A stretch of DNA of 64,000 nucleotides from a virus. Position 1 is the first letter of the stretch; each line of letters begins with the position of its first letter. Both the position numbers and the translations under genes were made by a program. Shown here one piece after another: positions 57,039 through 63,966 of this stretch. A model generated the notes under the pieces. It did no database searches. It was not told the origin of the DNA and saw only the letters and a list, made by a program, of their open reading frames with translations. The stretch covers positions 62,001 to 126,000 of IMG/VR virus record IMGVR_UViG_3300050821_006345; one strand, written 5' to 3'.

Positions 57039-57322
57039 TTGTCCTTCTTGGTTGGATTCTCGTCCTGAACCTGCTCGAAAATGTCCCAGAAGATTCTGGC
57101 CGCATAAAGCAGCTGCCAGATAGCCATGTCCGTCGATCCGTCGTCTGTTACATCGCACTGGCGAAAGTTCTTATGAAACCGCTCGTCAAGTTCCGGCAGT
57201 TTATCCTTCCACCGATTCAACAGATGCCACAAGGCACGTTCCGCAGGAATGTTCTTGTCCTTCGTGGCCTCGTCGTAAAGCTTAAGAAGCCTTTCGATGC
57301 GTGATTTTTCTTTTGGTGACAT
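57035..57322 (-). CDS. Small helical protein, hypothetical
   Basis: 95 residues, helical (RIERLLKLYDEATKD ... WHLLNRWKDKLPEL), with a TTGACT promoter upstream and start context AACGATATG. No family recognised. Confidence 0.55.
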   Translation of the reverse strand: MSPKEKSRIERLLKLYDEATKDKNIPAERALWHLLNRWKDKLPELDERFHKNFRQCDVTDDGSTDMAIWQLLYAARIFWDIFEQVQDENPTKKDK

Positions 57323-57345
57323 ATCGTTATTGTTTCAACGCGGAC

Positions 57346-57374
57346 AGATTGCGAAATCGGCCAGTCAAAGTCAA
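57346..57374 (-). promoter_or_regulatory. Promoter, TTGACT type
   Basis: TTGACT (57369-57374), 17 bases ending TTTCG, CAATCT (57346-57351). A second TTGACT follows directly (57363-57368). Confidence 0.45.
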
Positions 57375-57413
57375 TGTGAATAAGGCGGATGCTTAATGGC
57401 CTCCTGCGCCCGC

Positions 57414-57926
57414 TCAAATCTGGACGTGTTTCCACCTAACACCATGCACCACGTTCCATATTGCTCCGGGAACAACGCCAAACTCTTTAGCCAGCGCGCG
57501 GCCTCCGTTAAATGGACACCGCTTCTTAAAGCGACGTTTGATTTCACGGACTTTTTCTTCAGTTAAGATTGCGTTATATCTGTCCTCTCCGTTTTCCTTA
57601 TGTGATCGGCCTTTGGCAATCATATCTAGCGCATTGTCTCGCTCTGTTCCGGCGAATAAATGGTTTGGATTGCAGCACGGAGGGTTATCGCAAGTGTGGC
57701 AAATATCCATTCCTTCTGGAATTGCACCATTGTGCAATTCATACGAAAACCGATGCGCTCCGATTTTCCTATCTCCGATCCACATATCTCCGTAATGATA
57801 AAACGGTGGAGGCCCGTGGCGACTTCCTTGCCACTCCCAGCAATCATTTTCTCCGAGTCGCTGAACGTTGGCCCAAAAGTGCTGAATTAGCTCCTGCCGG
57901 TTTCTTTTTATGATTACGCTCCGCAT
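57414..57926 (-). CDS. HNH homing-type endonuclease
   Basis: 170 residues from the ATG at 57926 (MRSVIIKRNRQELIQHF); a longer frame reaches 58046. Core: CWEWQGSRHGPPPFYHYGD, HRFSYELHNG, CHTCDNPPCCNPNHLFAGT. These are the zinc-stabilised HNH motifs of a common phage homing family; a helix-turn-helix follows at the C-terminus (EKVREIKRRF). Its 5' end overlaps the small basic gene in another frame. Confidence 0.85.
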   Translation of the reverse strand: MRSVIIKRNRQELIQHFWANVQRLGENDCWEWQGSRHGPPPFYHYGDMWIGDRKIGAHRFSYELHNGAIPEGMDICHTCDNPPCCNPNHLFAGTERDNALDMIAKGRSHKENGEDRYNAILTEEKVREIKRRFKKRCPFNGGRALAKEFGVVPGAIWNVVHGVRWKHVQI

Positions 57927-58056
57927 TTTTCCATCTCTGCAAAGACGCAGCTCGCGCCTGACTGGTGGTTCTTGATTTAGATTTACCAACTCCCGCGCTT
58001 CCGCCCTTGGAGCCGATTGACTTAAGATAGTTTGTAATGGTTGCATTCGTTGTCAT
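57844..58056 (-). CDS. Small Gly/Ser/Lys-rich protein overlapped by an endonuclease gene
   Basis: 70 residues from the ATG at 58056. SIGSKGGSAGVGKSKSRT and QARAASLQRWKNAE match a family of small basic proteins. From about residue 45 the HNH gene's start lies inside it in another frame, mirroring the GIY-YIG case at 18.5 kb. The tail (KKKPAGANSALLGQRSATRRK) may be non-native. Function unknown. Confidence 0.5.
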   Translation of the reverse strand: MTTNATITNYLKSIGSKGGSAGVGKSKSRTTSQARAASLQRWKNAERNHKKKPAGANSALLGQRSATRRK

Positions 58057-58057
58057 A

Positions 58058-58085
58058 AATATACGCAAGCGGCTTGCGGATGCAA
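58058..58085 (-). promoter_or_regulatory. Promoter of the small basic gene
   Basis: TTGCAT (58080-58085), 16 bases, TATATT (58058-58063), almost touching the ATG at 58056. The spacer contains CGCAAG-CGG-CTTGCG, a perfect 6-base inverted repeat that could be an operator. Being so close to the ATG, the true start or promoter position is uncertain. Confidence 0.4.
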
Positions 58086-58088
58086 GTG

Positions 58089-58559
58089 CTAGATTTCACT
58101 TTTGTTCCATTGTCCCGCTTCACAAATCCAACCCCTCTGACGTGCCTCTGGAATATTTGAATGCACCCAGCGATGGCCTGCCTTGCTCATCGCGATCCAA
58201 AACCGCTGGTCGCGCAGCAAAGAGCCAAGGCGACCTCTGGAGTGGTGTATTTCAGTCAGTTTATCCGAAATCGGCCATCCGTAACGATTGCCATCTCGCA
58301 AATCGGCTATTGAGGCCACTACAGGACACCGTTCTCCACGCCCCACAGCCTCGCTGACGAACTTTCTCGCTTCTTTGGCGTAAAGACGCCGTTCGGATGC
58401 TTTCGTGTCAGAAACCGGCTTTATGCGCGTTTGGGTGCGTTTTATGGGAGTCCGCTTGATTGACTTGGCCGATTTTGGCTTGTTTGGCCGAATCTGGTCT
58501 GGAAACGCAGTTTGCCAAAGCGCAGGACGACCTTTCTTGACGTAGCCTCGCAGTGCCAC
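58089..58559 (-). CDS. NinG-like / HNH-fold recombination protein
   Basis: 156 residues. A basic N-terminus (KRTPIKRTQTRIKPVS) precedes EIHHSRGRLGSLLRDQRFWIAMSKAG and HRWVHSNIPEARQRGW, the signature of a phage HNH-fold family that includes NinG-like recombination factors. The usual zinc Cys are not all present (one Cys lies in ERCPVV). It probably acts on DNA in recombination rather than as a homing element. Confidence 0.6.
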   Translation of the reverse strand: MALRGYVKKGRPALWQTAFPDQIRPNKPKSAKSIKRTPIKRTQTRIKPVSDTKASERRLYAKEARKFVSEAVGRGERCPVVASIADLRDGNRYGWPISDKLTEIHHSRGRLGSLLRDQRFWIAMSKAGHRWVHSNIPEARQRGWICEAGQWNKSEI

Positions 58560-58901
58560 TTAACCGTTCCCCTCAAGCTCCGCCGGAAGCGAAGGTAGTT
58601 CCACGTATGTCCACCACGACCCTAATGTCTTGATTGGCTTCACATCCTCTTCCGACCATCCGAACAAAAGCATCTTGGGCTTTCCTTCGTCGATGTAAAC
58701 CACCGGACGCCAGTTCTCGGTCGGGTAGTTCTTCTTGTCGGCCCTCTTCCACTTGTCCTCAAAGACCTGAACGTCCACCACATCCTTGAACTCCCTCATC
58801 GCCCTCTGTTTCATTCGATAGTGCGATGTCTCCTCCTCGGTGAACAAAGCCTCGATGCGCTTTGAGCCGTCGGTGAATTTTAGCTCCACAAAGAATTTCA
58901 T
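58560..58901 (-). CDS. Small hypothetical protein
   Basis: 113 residues from the ATG at 58901. Beta-strand rich with Trp/Tyr (WRPVVYIDEGKPKMLLFGW) and a Pro-rich end. No family recognised. Confidence 0.55.
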   Translation of the reverse strand: MKFFVELKFTDGSKRIEALFTEEETSHYRMKQRAMREFKDVVDVQVFEDKWKRADKKNYPTENWRPVVYIDEGKPKMLLFGWSEEDVKPIKTLGSWWTYVELPSLPAELEGNG

Positions 58902-58905
58902 CTGG

Positions 58906-59409
58906 TTAGGAAATAACGTCGTCAATGGCCTTCTTCAAATCCGGCGTCCACCACGGAACATTCGTCATGTCCTGCTCGGAGATGAATCCCAAGAGTTGTG
59001 CCGCGAGGATCGTCCGCTCGATGATGCCTTGGCCGACCTCGAACGGATGCCAGCTTGTCACTGTGACGGTCGATCCTGTGGTTGTTCCGGTTTCCTTCGT
59101 CTTTTCATCCGTCAGAAACTTTTCAATCTCCTCGATGTCGGCCAGAGATTCGATTGTCTTCTTCCTTCTGATTCCGGCGCGCCCAATCTGGCCTTCACTG
59201 GTGGTGTAGGTGACGAAGTAGCGGTTGGTGGCCAGTTCCTGCTTCGTCCAGTTCTTATCCAGTTCGTCCATGGTCACTGGAATCTGAATCCCGGCGTCGG
59301 TTTGGAGCGTCACTTTTTTCATCACGGTATCATACACTTCCACGGCACCAAGCTGTGGAGGTTCGCCGTTTGATTTGTAAATGTCGCCGATTTCTATTTT
59401 AGTTTTCAT
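58906..59409 (-). CDS. Hypothetical protein
   Basis: 167 residues; a beta-rich N-terminal half (EIGDIYKSNG, AVEVYDTVMKKVTLQ) and a mixed C-terminal half ending in WWTPDLKKAIDDVIS. It lies directly before the glutamine amidotransferase gene in transcription order downstream, so it is the last gene of the amide-chemistry operon. Confidence 0.55.
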   Translation of the reverse strand: MKTKIEIGDIYKSNGEPPQLGAVEVYDTVMKKVTLQTDAGIQIPVTMDELDKNWTKQELATNRYFVTYTTSEGQIGRAGIRRKKTIESLADIEEIEKFLTDEKTKETGTTTGSTVTVTSWHPFEVGQGIIERTILAAQLLGFISEQDMTNVPWWTPDLKKAIDDVIS

Positions 59410-59412
59410 AAT

Positions 59413-60759
59413 TTAGGCCATTGAAATTTCTTCCGTCACAGGAATCCTGATAGATAGCTTGCGGCGATAGTATTGTCCGGCAATTGATCCAGCCTTGCCG
59501 CCAGCTGCGACGGTGACCGACCATCCTTCATGACGGTCGCTGCGCCATTCGTCGCCCTTGATAATCTGCTCTCCGTCCTCAAGCAGACGATAGCCGTCTC
59601 CGGCCACTATTGCTGGCAATTCAGATTTAACTCTGCGCCGATAAATCGTGGTCGGATACGGAGGCTGGCCGACAATGTGGCCGGGAGAGACTGTGATTGA
59701 CCAGATGCCCCTGACTCCGAGCCACTGGTCTCCAGTTTGAACGGCATCGCCATCCTTTAATTGAACGTATCCTTCTCCAACGTCAACCTGCGACTCTGGT
59801 TTTGCTTCCGACTTTTCAATCAGCATCTTCTTGCGTCGGATTAACTGTGCTGCTCCGGCTGGATTGCCAAGATACTGGTCGTGGACTCGACGCCAGCCAT
59901 CTGGCGCTTTTACCTCATCCGAACCAATAAGAATCTCGGCTGGCAGAAGCCTGCGATACCCTTCACCAACGTCCTCGTCCGGCTCGGCCTCGGCAGCGGT
60001 GCAGGCCGGACCACATGGTGTCTCGCCCCCGTTGGATTCTTGCGACCAGAAGTGGAAGCAGTCGGGACAGAGAAAACTGCCAGACCCATCAGCCTCGGCG
60101 TTAAACCTCCCGCACGATGGACACTGGATGTCACCAGCGGCTGGCGTCTCGTCCTCAATGTCCCACTCTCGCTGTGCGCCGCTGTATTTCGTCGCTCCAC
60201 CGTAAGGGCGATGGCTTGTGAAGTTCCAGTAGTTATTCGAGTATTCACAATCGCCAACCCTTGTGAACTGGCCGTAAGTTTTAACCGTTCCATCTGGCCG
60301 CAGAACCACGAACCTGTTTCCGGTTGAAATATGGTTGAGGATGCCCTCTCCGCGCATAGAAACAATCCGCGCCAGAACCATCGAGTCGGATGCGAACTCC
60401 GGATATTTCACTCCCGCAAGCTGCGCCATGTATTTCCAATCTTGGATTGTGCCGTTATGGAAGAACACCGGACAGTTGGTCACTCCGTCCATGTCGGCGT
60501 TGTGCTTTCTTTTGACAACGAATGGATGGCACAGGGCGGGAATCACCTTGCCGACCGATGCAATGCGGAAATGGAAGATGTGCGGGAACGGCTTGTTGGC
60601 GACCAAGTCCTGCATCTGTTCTGCGGTGATTCCCTTCTTGAAATGGACAAATCCATTCTCCGCCCACGCCACGCCGCCGCCGTGAGGATTCTTGTCCTGA
60701 CATTTATACAATGTAGGAAGGTCTGGGTCTTTAGTGGGAGCTACAACGATGACGCACAT
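59413..60759 (-). CDS. Class II glutamine amidotransferase with zinc ribbon and three repeats
   Basis: 448 residues. The N-terminal Cys2 (MCVIVVAPTKDPDLP) is the Ntn-hydrolase nucleophile that releases ammonia from glutamine. NPHGGGVAW, FHFRIASVG and FFHNGTIQDW are further class II amidotransferase motifs. Residues about 213-240 form a zinc ribbon (CPSCGRF ... CPDCFHFW). Three repeats follow, each GxGYRxLxxGE ... GDxW ... YRR, at about residues 275-330, 345-390 and 400-440. It sits at the end of an operon with an amidoligase, GGCT-like and alanine racemase genes. It probably supplies ammonia for amide formation, or amidates a substrate. Confidence 0.85.
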   Translation of the reverse strand: MCVIVVAPTKDPDLPTLYKCQDKNPHGGGVAWAENGFVHFKKGITAEQMQDLVANKPFPHIFHFRIASVGKVIPALCHPFVVKRKHNADMDGVTNCPVFFHNGTIQDWKYMAQLAGVKYPEFASDSMVLARIVSMRGEGILNHISTGNRFVVLRPDGTVKTYGQFTRVGDCEYSNNYWNFTSHRPYGGATKYSGAQREWDIEDETPAAGDIQCPSCGRFNAEADGSGSFLCPDCFHFWSQESNGGETPCGPACTAAEAEPDEDVGEGYRRLLPAEILIGSDEVKAPDGWRRVHDQYLGNPAGAAQLIRRKKMLIEKSEAKPESQVDVGEGYVQLKDGDAVQTGDQWLGVRGIWSITVSPGHIVGQPPYPTTIYRRRVKSELPAIVAGDGYRLLEDGEQIIKGDEWRSDRHEGWSVTVAAGGKAGSIAGQYYRRKLSIRIPVTEEISMA

Positions 60760-60770
60760 TTGATTTTATA

Positions 60771-61076
60771 TTAAATTATTGCCCGCTGGCCGTTTTGAGT
60801 CAGGCCGAACATTGTTAATCCGTTTGCCGAGTTGACTGCACCGACAAGGCCAATTTGGCCGGCCTCTGAAATTGCGCTCATGATTTCCTCTTTCGTTAGG
60901 CCGGTTCGGGTCGCCAGACCGCCGACGCCGTGAACCTTGAACTGCTTGTTGTTCTTCATCTCAAGCAGGACAATCCGCGTCTCCCGATTGAGGCAGAAGT
61001 TGCGCGGACGGGCAAGGCCGCGATTGTCTCCGCCGCCTTCCGTATTATCCTTTGTTGTTCTCATGTTGTCGCTCAT
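60771..61076 (-). CDS. Small hypothetical protein of the amide operon
   Basis: 101 residues from the ATG at 61076 (61088 is an alternative). A basic patch (NRGLARPRNFCLNRETRIV), then a winged-helix-like segment (TRTGLTKEEIMSAISEAGQIGLVG). No family recognised; position ties it to the amide-chemistry operon. Confidence 0.55.
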   Translation of the reverse strand: MSDNMRTTKDNTEGGGDNRGLARPRNFCLNRETRIVLLEMKNNKQFKVHGVGGLATRTGLTKEEIMSAISEAGQIGLVGAVNSANGLTMFGLTQNGQRAII

Positions 61077-61121
61077 AACGTATTCCATTAAGCATGGTAA
61101 AACAATCCGCTCGTTGCAAGG

Positions 61122-61331
61122 CTAATTGACAGGACCGATAGAAAGTGATTTCGTGTTTCCTCCGTCGTTGAACTCCGCAAAGCTCAAACTCAAATGTAAA
61201 TATGAGGCGTGGGGAGTAACTGTAACAGATTGTGGATTATCACTGGCGTCGCTTCCTTGCGGCCTGAATTTAATCTTAACCGAGACTTGATCGGATTCAA
61301 CTCCGACAATTTGAGTGTATGGCACATTCAT
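61122..61331 (-). CDS. Small beta-rich protein, paralogue of 46190-46402
   Basis: 69 residues with ATGA overlap with the alanine racemase stop. YTQIVGVESD, KIKFRPQGSD and FAEFNDGGNT match the paralogue at 46 kb. It is the fifth gene of the amide operon, so its duplicate may have a related use elsewhere in the infection. Function unknown. Confidence 0.7.
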   Translation of the reverse strand: MNVPYTQIVGVESDQVSVKIKFRPQGSDASDNPQSVTVTPHASYLHLSLSFAEFNDGGNTKSLSIGPVN

Positions 61332-62473
61332 ATTTTATCTCCGTTCACAAATTTCTTTTTCAGCCGAATACCAAAGTTGGTGAAAACGTCATAGGTCACC
61401 GAGTCCTTCAGCTTGGCCAGCTCATGGACACCGATGCGATCCGTTCCCTGACCGCCCATGATTGCCGCTTCGTCTCCAGTCTTGGCCTCTGGTATGCCGG
61501 TGACGTCCACCATCATTGAATCCATGGAGTTGCCACCGAGCGTCGGTGCTTTCTGGCCGTGAATTAAAACGTGGCCCTTGTTGCAAAGCCTCGGCATCCC
61601 GTCGCCGTAGCCCATCGGAAGCACAGCCACTCTCCGCTCTGACGTCGCCGTGTAATTCATTCCGTAACCCACGGTCTCGCCGCGTTTAACTTTCTGAATT
61701 GCGGCAATCTTGGCCTTGACGCTCATGACCTGACGGATGCCTTCAATCTTCCGGCAGCCAAAAGGAGTCACTCCTGTGTAAAGGATTCCAGAGCGCACCA
61801 TATCGTATTGGGCGTGGGGAAGATTAAGATGGCCTCCGCTGTTGCAGGCCGAAACGATGCCGGGACTGATTCCTGCTGATTCCATCCCGCCGAGAACTGA
61901 TTCAAACCGCTCCAGCTGAAGCATGGCGAACGTCTTGTCGGAAGCGTAAGACTTGGCGAAGTGGGTCATCGTGCCTTCAATCTGAATGTTGGCCATCAAA
62001 GCGACTTGAGAAATCAAAGGCATGGCCTCGTCCCACCGGACTCCGTATCGGCTCATGCCGGTTTGAATCTCAATGTGAACAGGAATCTGCCTTCCGATTT
62101 TCTCCGCAGATTGGTTTAATTTTGCGATGTTATTCAGGTCGCCGGAGCAGATGGTTATTCCATGCTCGGCGCAAAATTCAATTTCGGAAGGATGCCGCTC
62201 GTAGAACAGAACAATCTTGCAGGCATCTGGCAGAAGTCCGCTGCTCCGCAGTTTCCACGCCTCGTCAACAGTTGAAACAGCAAGCCCCCATGCTCCGGCT
62301 TGGAGTGCAAGCTGGCCAACCGTGACGGCATCGTGGCCGTAGGCGTCGTCTTTCAGCACGGCCAGATACTTTACCTTGGCCGGAATGTCGGCTCGGATTA
62401 GTTGAAGGTTCTTGCGAAGCTTGGCAACGTCAATCTCAACCCAAGCGGCACGGTCTGGAGGATTCACTGGCAT
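61328..62473 (-). CDS. alr: Alanine racemase
   Basis: 381 residues. The PLP-binding Lys41 is in YLAVLKDDAYGH, matching the VKANAYGH-type motif; the second catalytic base, Tyr270, is in VGYGMNYTA. Other family features are present: NSGGHLNLPHAQYDMVRSGI, the barrel end, and the C-terminal beta domain with VLPMGYGDGMPR. The enzyme interconverts L- and D-alanine, needed for peptidoglycan and for D-Ala-containing modifications. It overlaps the GGCT-like gene upstream by 10 bases and the small paralogue downstream by four. A phage-coded racemase is unusual. Confidence 0.92.
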   Translation of the reverse strand: MPVNPPDRAAWVEIDVAKLRKNLQLIRADIPAKVKYLAVLKDDAYGHDAVTVGQLALQAGAWGLAVSTVDEAWKLRSSGLLPDACKIVLFYERHPSEIEFCAEHGITICSGDLNNIAKLNQSAEKIGRQIPVHIEIQTGMSRYGVRWDEAMPLISQVALMANIQIEGTMTHFAKSYASDKTFAMLQLERFESVLGGMESAGISPGIVSACNSGGHLNLPHAQYDMVRSGILYTGVTPFGCRKIEGIRQVMSVKAKIAAIQKVKRGETVGYGMNYTATSERRVAVLPMGYGDGMPRLCNKGHVLIHGQKAPTLGGNSMDSMMVDVTGIPEAKTGDEAAIMGGQGTDRIGVHELAKLKDSVTYDVFTNFGIRLKKKFVNGDKI

Positions 62474-62982
62474 ACTTCCTCCAGTAGATGGCGGGCTTCT
62501 CTGGCATCGCGGTAGTTATCGCCACCCGGATCAGGAACTGATTGGAAATCCTCCAGTTCTTCAATGTAGGCGGATGGCAGATTGTTTTGTTTTGCTCCGA
62601 CAACGACAAGTTGCAGATACCAATCGTAAATCGGAAGCCCTCCGGCAGTCCGGTCGGAATTGTGAAAGGCGCAGACAACCACGCCAAGCTCCGGTGAATT
62701 GACGGACATCTCGAAAACCGAGTAGCCCTTTTCCATTTCAGAAAGCGCGGAAAACTCCGATTCCGGCATCTCGTAAATAACGCCCCAGACACTGGATGCC
62801 TCGGCCACGACCAAATTTGCCTTGCCGCACTGCATTCCGTTCTTGCGGGTGGATATTTTGCCGAAGCAAATCTTCAGGCCGACGGCCTTGCCAGTGCCAA
62901 TCTTCCTTGCACTTGGACATCTGGCCTGAATGCGCTCCTTGAGCAAATTCGATCCGTAGCTGAAATACTTAATCGCGTTCAT
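62464..62982 (-). CDS. Gamma-glutamylcyclotransferase-like protein
   Basis: 172 residues from the ATG at 62982. The start FSYGSNLLKERIQ matches the YGSN substrate-binding loop of the GGCT/AIG2-like family. VWGVIYEMPESEFSALSEMEKGY holds the conserved segment with the catalytic Glu. Members cleave gamma-glutamyl amides to 5-oxoproline, or act on related gamma-glutamyl-amine conjugates. It overlaps the alanine racemase start. In this operon it may trim or recycle the amide made by the amidoligase. Confidence 0.8.
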   Translation of the reverse strand: MNAIKYFSYGSNLLKERIQARCPSARKIGTGKAVGLKICFGKISTRKNGMQCGKANLVVAEASSVWGVIYEMPESEFSALSEMEKGYSVFEMSVNSPELGVVVCAFHNSDRTAGGLPIYDWYLQLVVVGAKQNNLPSAYIEELEDFQSVPDPGGDNYRDAREARHLLEEVCQ

Positions 62983-62986
62983 GTAA

Positions 62987-63214
62987 TTATTTTGAAGCCG
63001 CCGCGAGGCCCATGCCAATATACTTGTCAGCTTTTGGCTTCGTAAAATAAACAATCACGCCGCGTTTGGGAATGATTGGGAAATCCTCTGCCGAAAGCAG
63101 CCCACGAAGCAGGAATCTGTCTGTCACCAAACATTTTACCGGATTTTTTACATTGGCAGGAACCAAATCCTCTTCGCCAATTTTAGCCACGCTGTAACTT
63201 GATGTTTTATTCAT
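62987..63214 (-). CDS. 75-residue protein of the amide operon
   Basis: 75 residues from the ATG at 63214 (a longer frame to 63526 overlaps the amidoligase). NKTSSYSVAKIGEEDLVP, then IVYFTKPKADKYIG, a compact beta/alpha pattern. It is directly under the promoter at 63266-63294. Function unknown. Confidence 0.6.
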   Translation of the reverse strand: MNKTSSYSVAKIGEEDLVPANVKNPVKCLVTDRFLLRGLLSAEDFPIIPKRGVIVYFTKPKADKYIGMGLAAASK

Positions 63215-63265
63215 ATCGTTATTTTCTTTCCGCGTTTCGGATTCTTCACCCTCGACGCTGGACAG

Positions 63266-63294
63266 AGGATGCTTTATTGGCCAAAGCAAGTCAA
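63266..63294 (-). promoter_or_regulatory. Internal promoter of the amide operon
   Basis: TTGACT (63289-63294), 17 bases, CATCCT (63266-63271), after the amidoligase stop (63307) and before the 75-residue gene. It matches the promoter at 55261-55289. Transcripts would have a leader of about 45 bases. Confidence 0.5.
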
Positions 63295-63306
63295 CCGAAA
63301 TAATCT

Positions 63307-63966
63307 CTATTGCATCAGCTCCAGAAGCTCCGGAGGCAGCTCGCTCTTGCGGGCATGGCTCTGCGCGGTGAAGGCGACGTGGATTGGGCTGTTGGTCAGG
63401 TAGTCCTCGACGCACTTGACGATGCGGGTCACTCCGTCCACGGCAATGTTGACGTCCTTGAACGTCGGCAGCATCCGGCACTCCGCCGTCTTGTGAAGAC
63501 CCCAGCAGAAGTTCCATTGCGTCCATCGTTCACCAGTTCCCTTGGACGTGGCTTTGATCTGCATCTCCGGCTTCCATTCTTTTTTGCAGAACTTGTTTTC
63601 TCCGGCCAGCCGCGAGAAGAAATGCTTGTTGGTCGTCCGGCGTTTGCCCCATGCGGCCATCTCCTCAAGGAAGAATTCTTGGAAACGACGGTCGATGATT
63701 CGAGCGTAGTTAATCGGATTCTTCAGGCTGACATGGACGTGGAGGCCGCAGGTTGAGTTGGTGTGCGGCGGATAGACCCGCCTCATCCACTGGTCGAGTT
63801 CAATCAGATTCTCGGTCGGATGCGAAACATATTCTCTAGATGTTATGCCGGATTCGCTGAAGCTCACCGATCCGTCGGAGTGAGCCGAACCGGGTTCTGG
63901 TGGAGGAAGGTTTCCGCTGTTCCAGCCGCCCTCAATTTCAACGCCAACTTTGTGAATGTGGTTCAT
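63307..63966 (-). CDS. Amidoligase (Amidoligase_2-like)
   Basis: 219 residues from the ATG at 63966 (a TTG 12 bases upstream is the alternative). The signature is GVEIEGGW (metal or ATP-binding acidic residues), HSDGSVS (second acidic site), TSREYVSHP and CGLHVHVSL, in the order of the amidoligase fold, a relative of glutamine synthetase. Later QWNFCWGLHKTAECRML and VDGVTRIVKCVEDYL complete the domain. Such enzymes use ATP to join a carboxylate to an amine. It is the first visible gene of the operon with the GGCT-like protein, alanine racemase and glutamine amidotransferase. Confidence 0.85.
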   Translation of the reverse strand: MNHIHKVGVEIEGGWNSGNLPPPEPGSAHSDGSVSFSESGITSREYVSHPTENLIELDQWMRRVYPPHTNSTCGLHVHVSLKNPINYARIIDRRFQEFFLEEMAAWGKRRTTNKHFFSRLAGENKFCKKEWKPEMQIKATSKGTGERWTQWNFCWGLHKTAECRMLPTFKDVNIAVDGVTRIVKCVEDYLTNSPIHVAFTAQSHARKSELPPELLELMQ

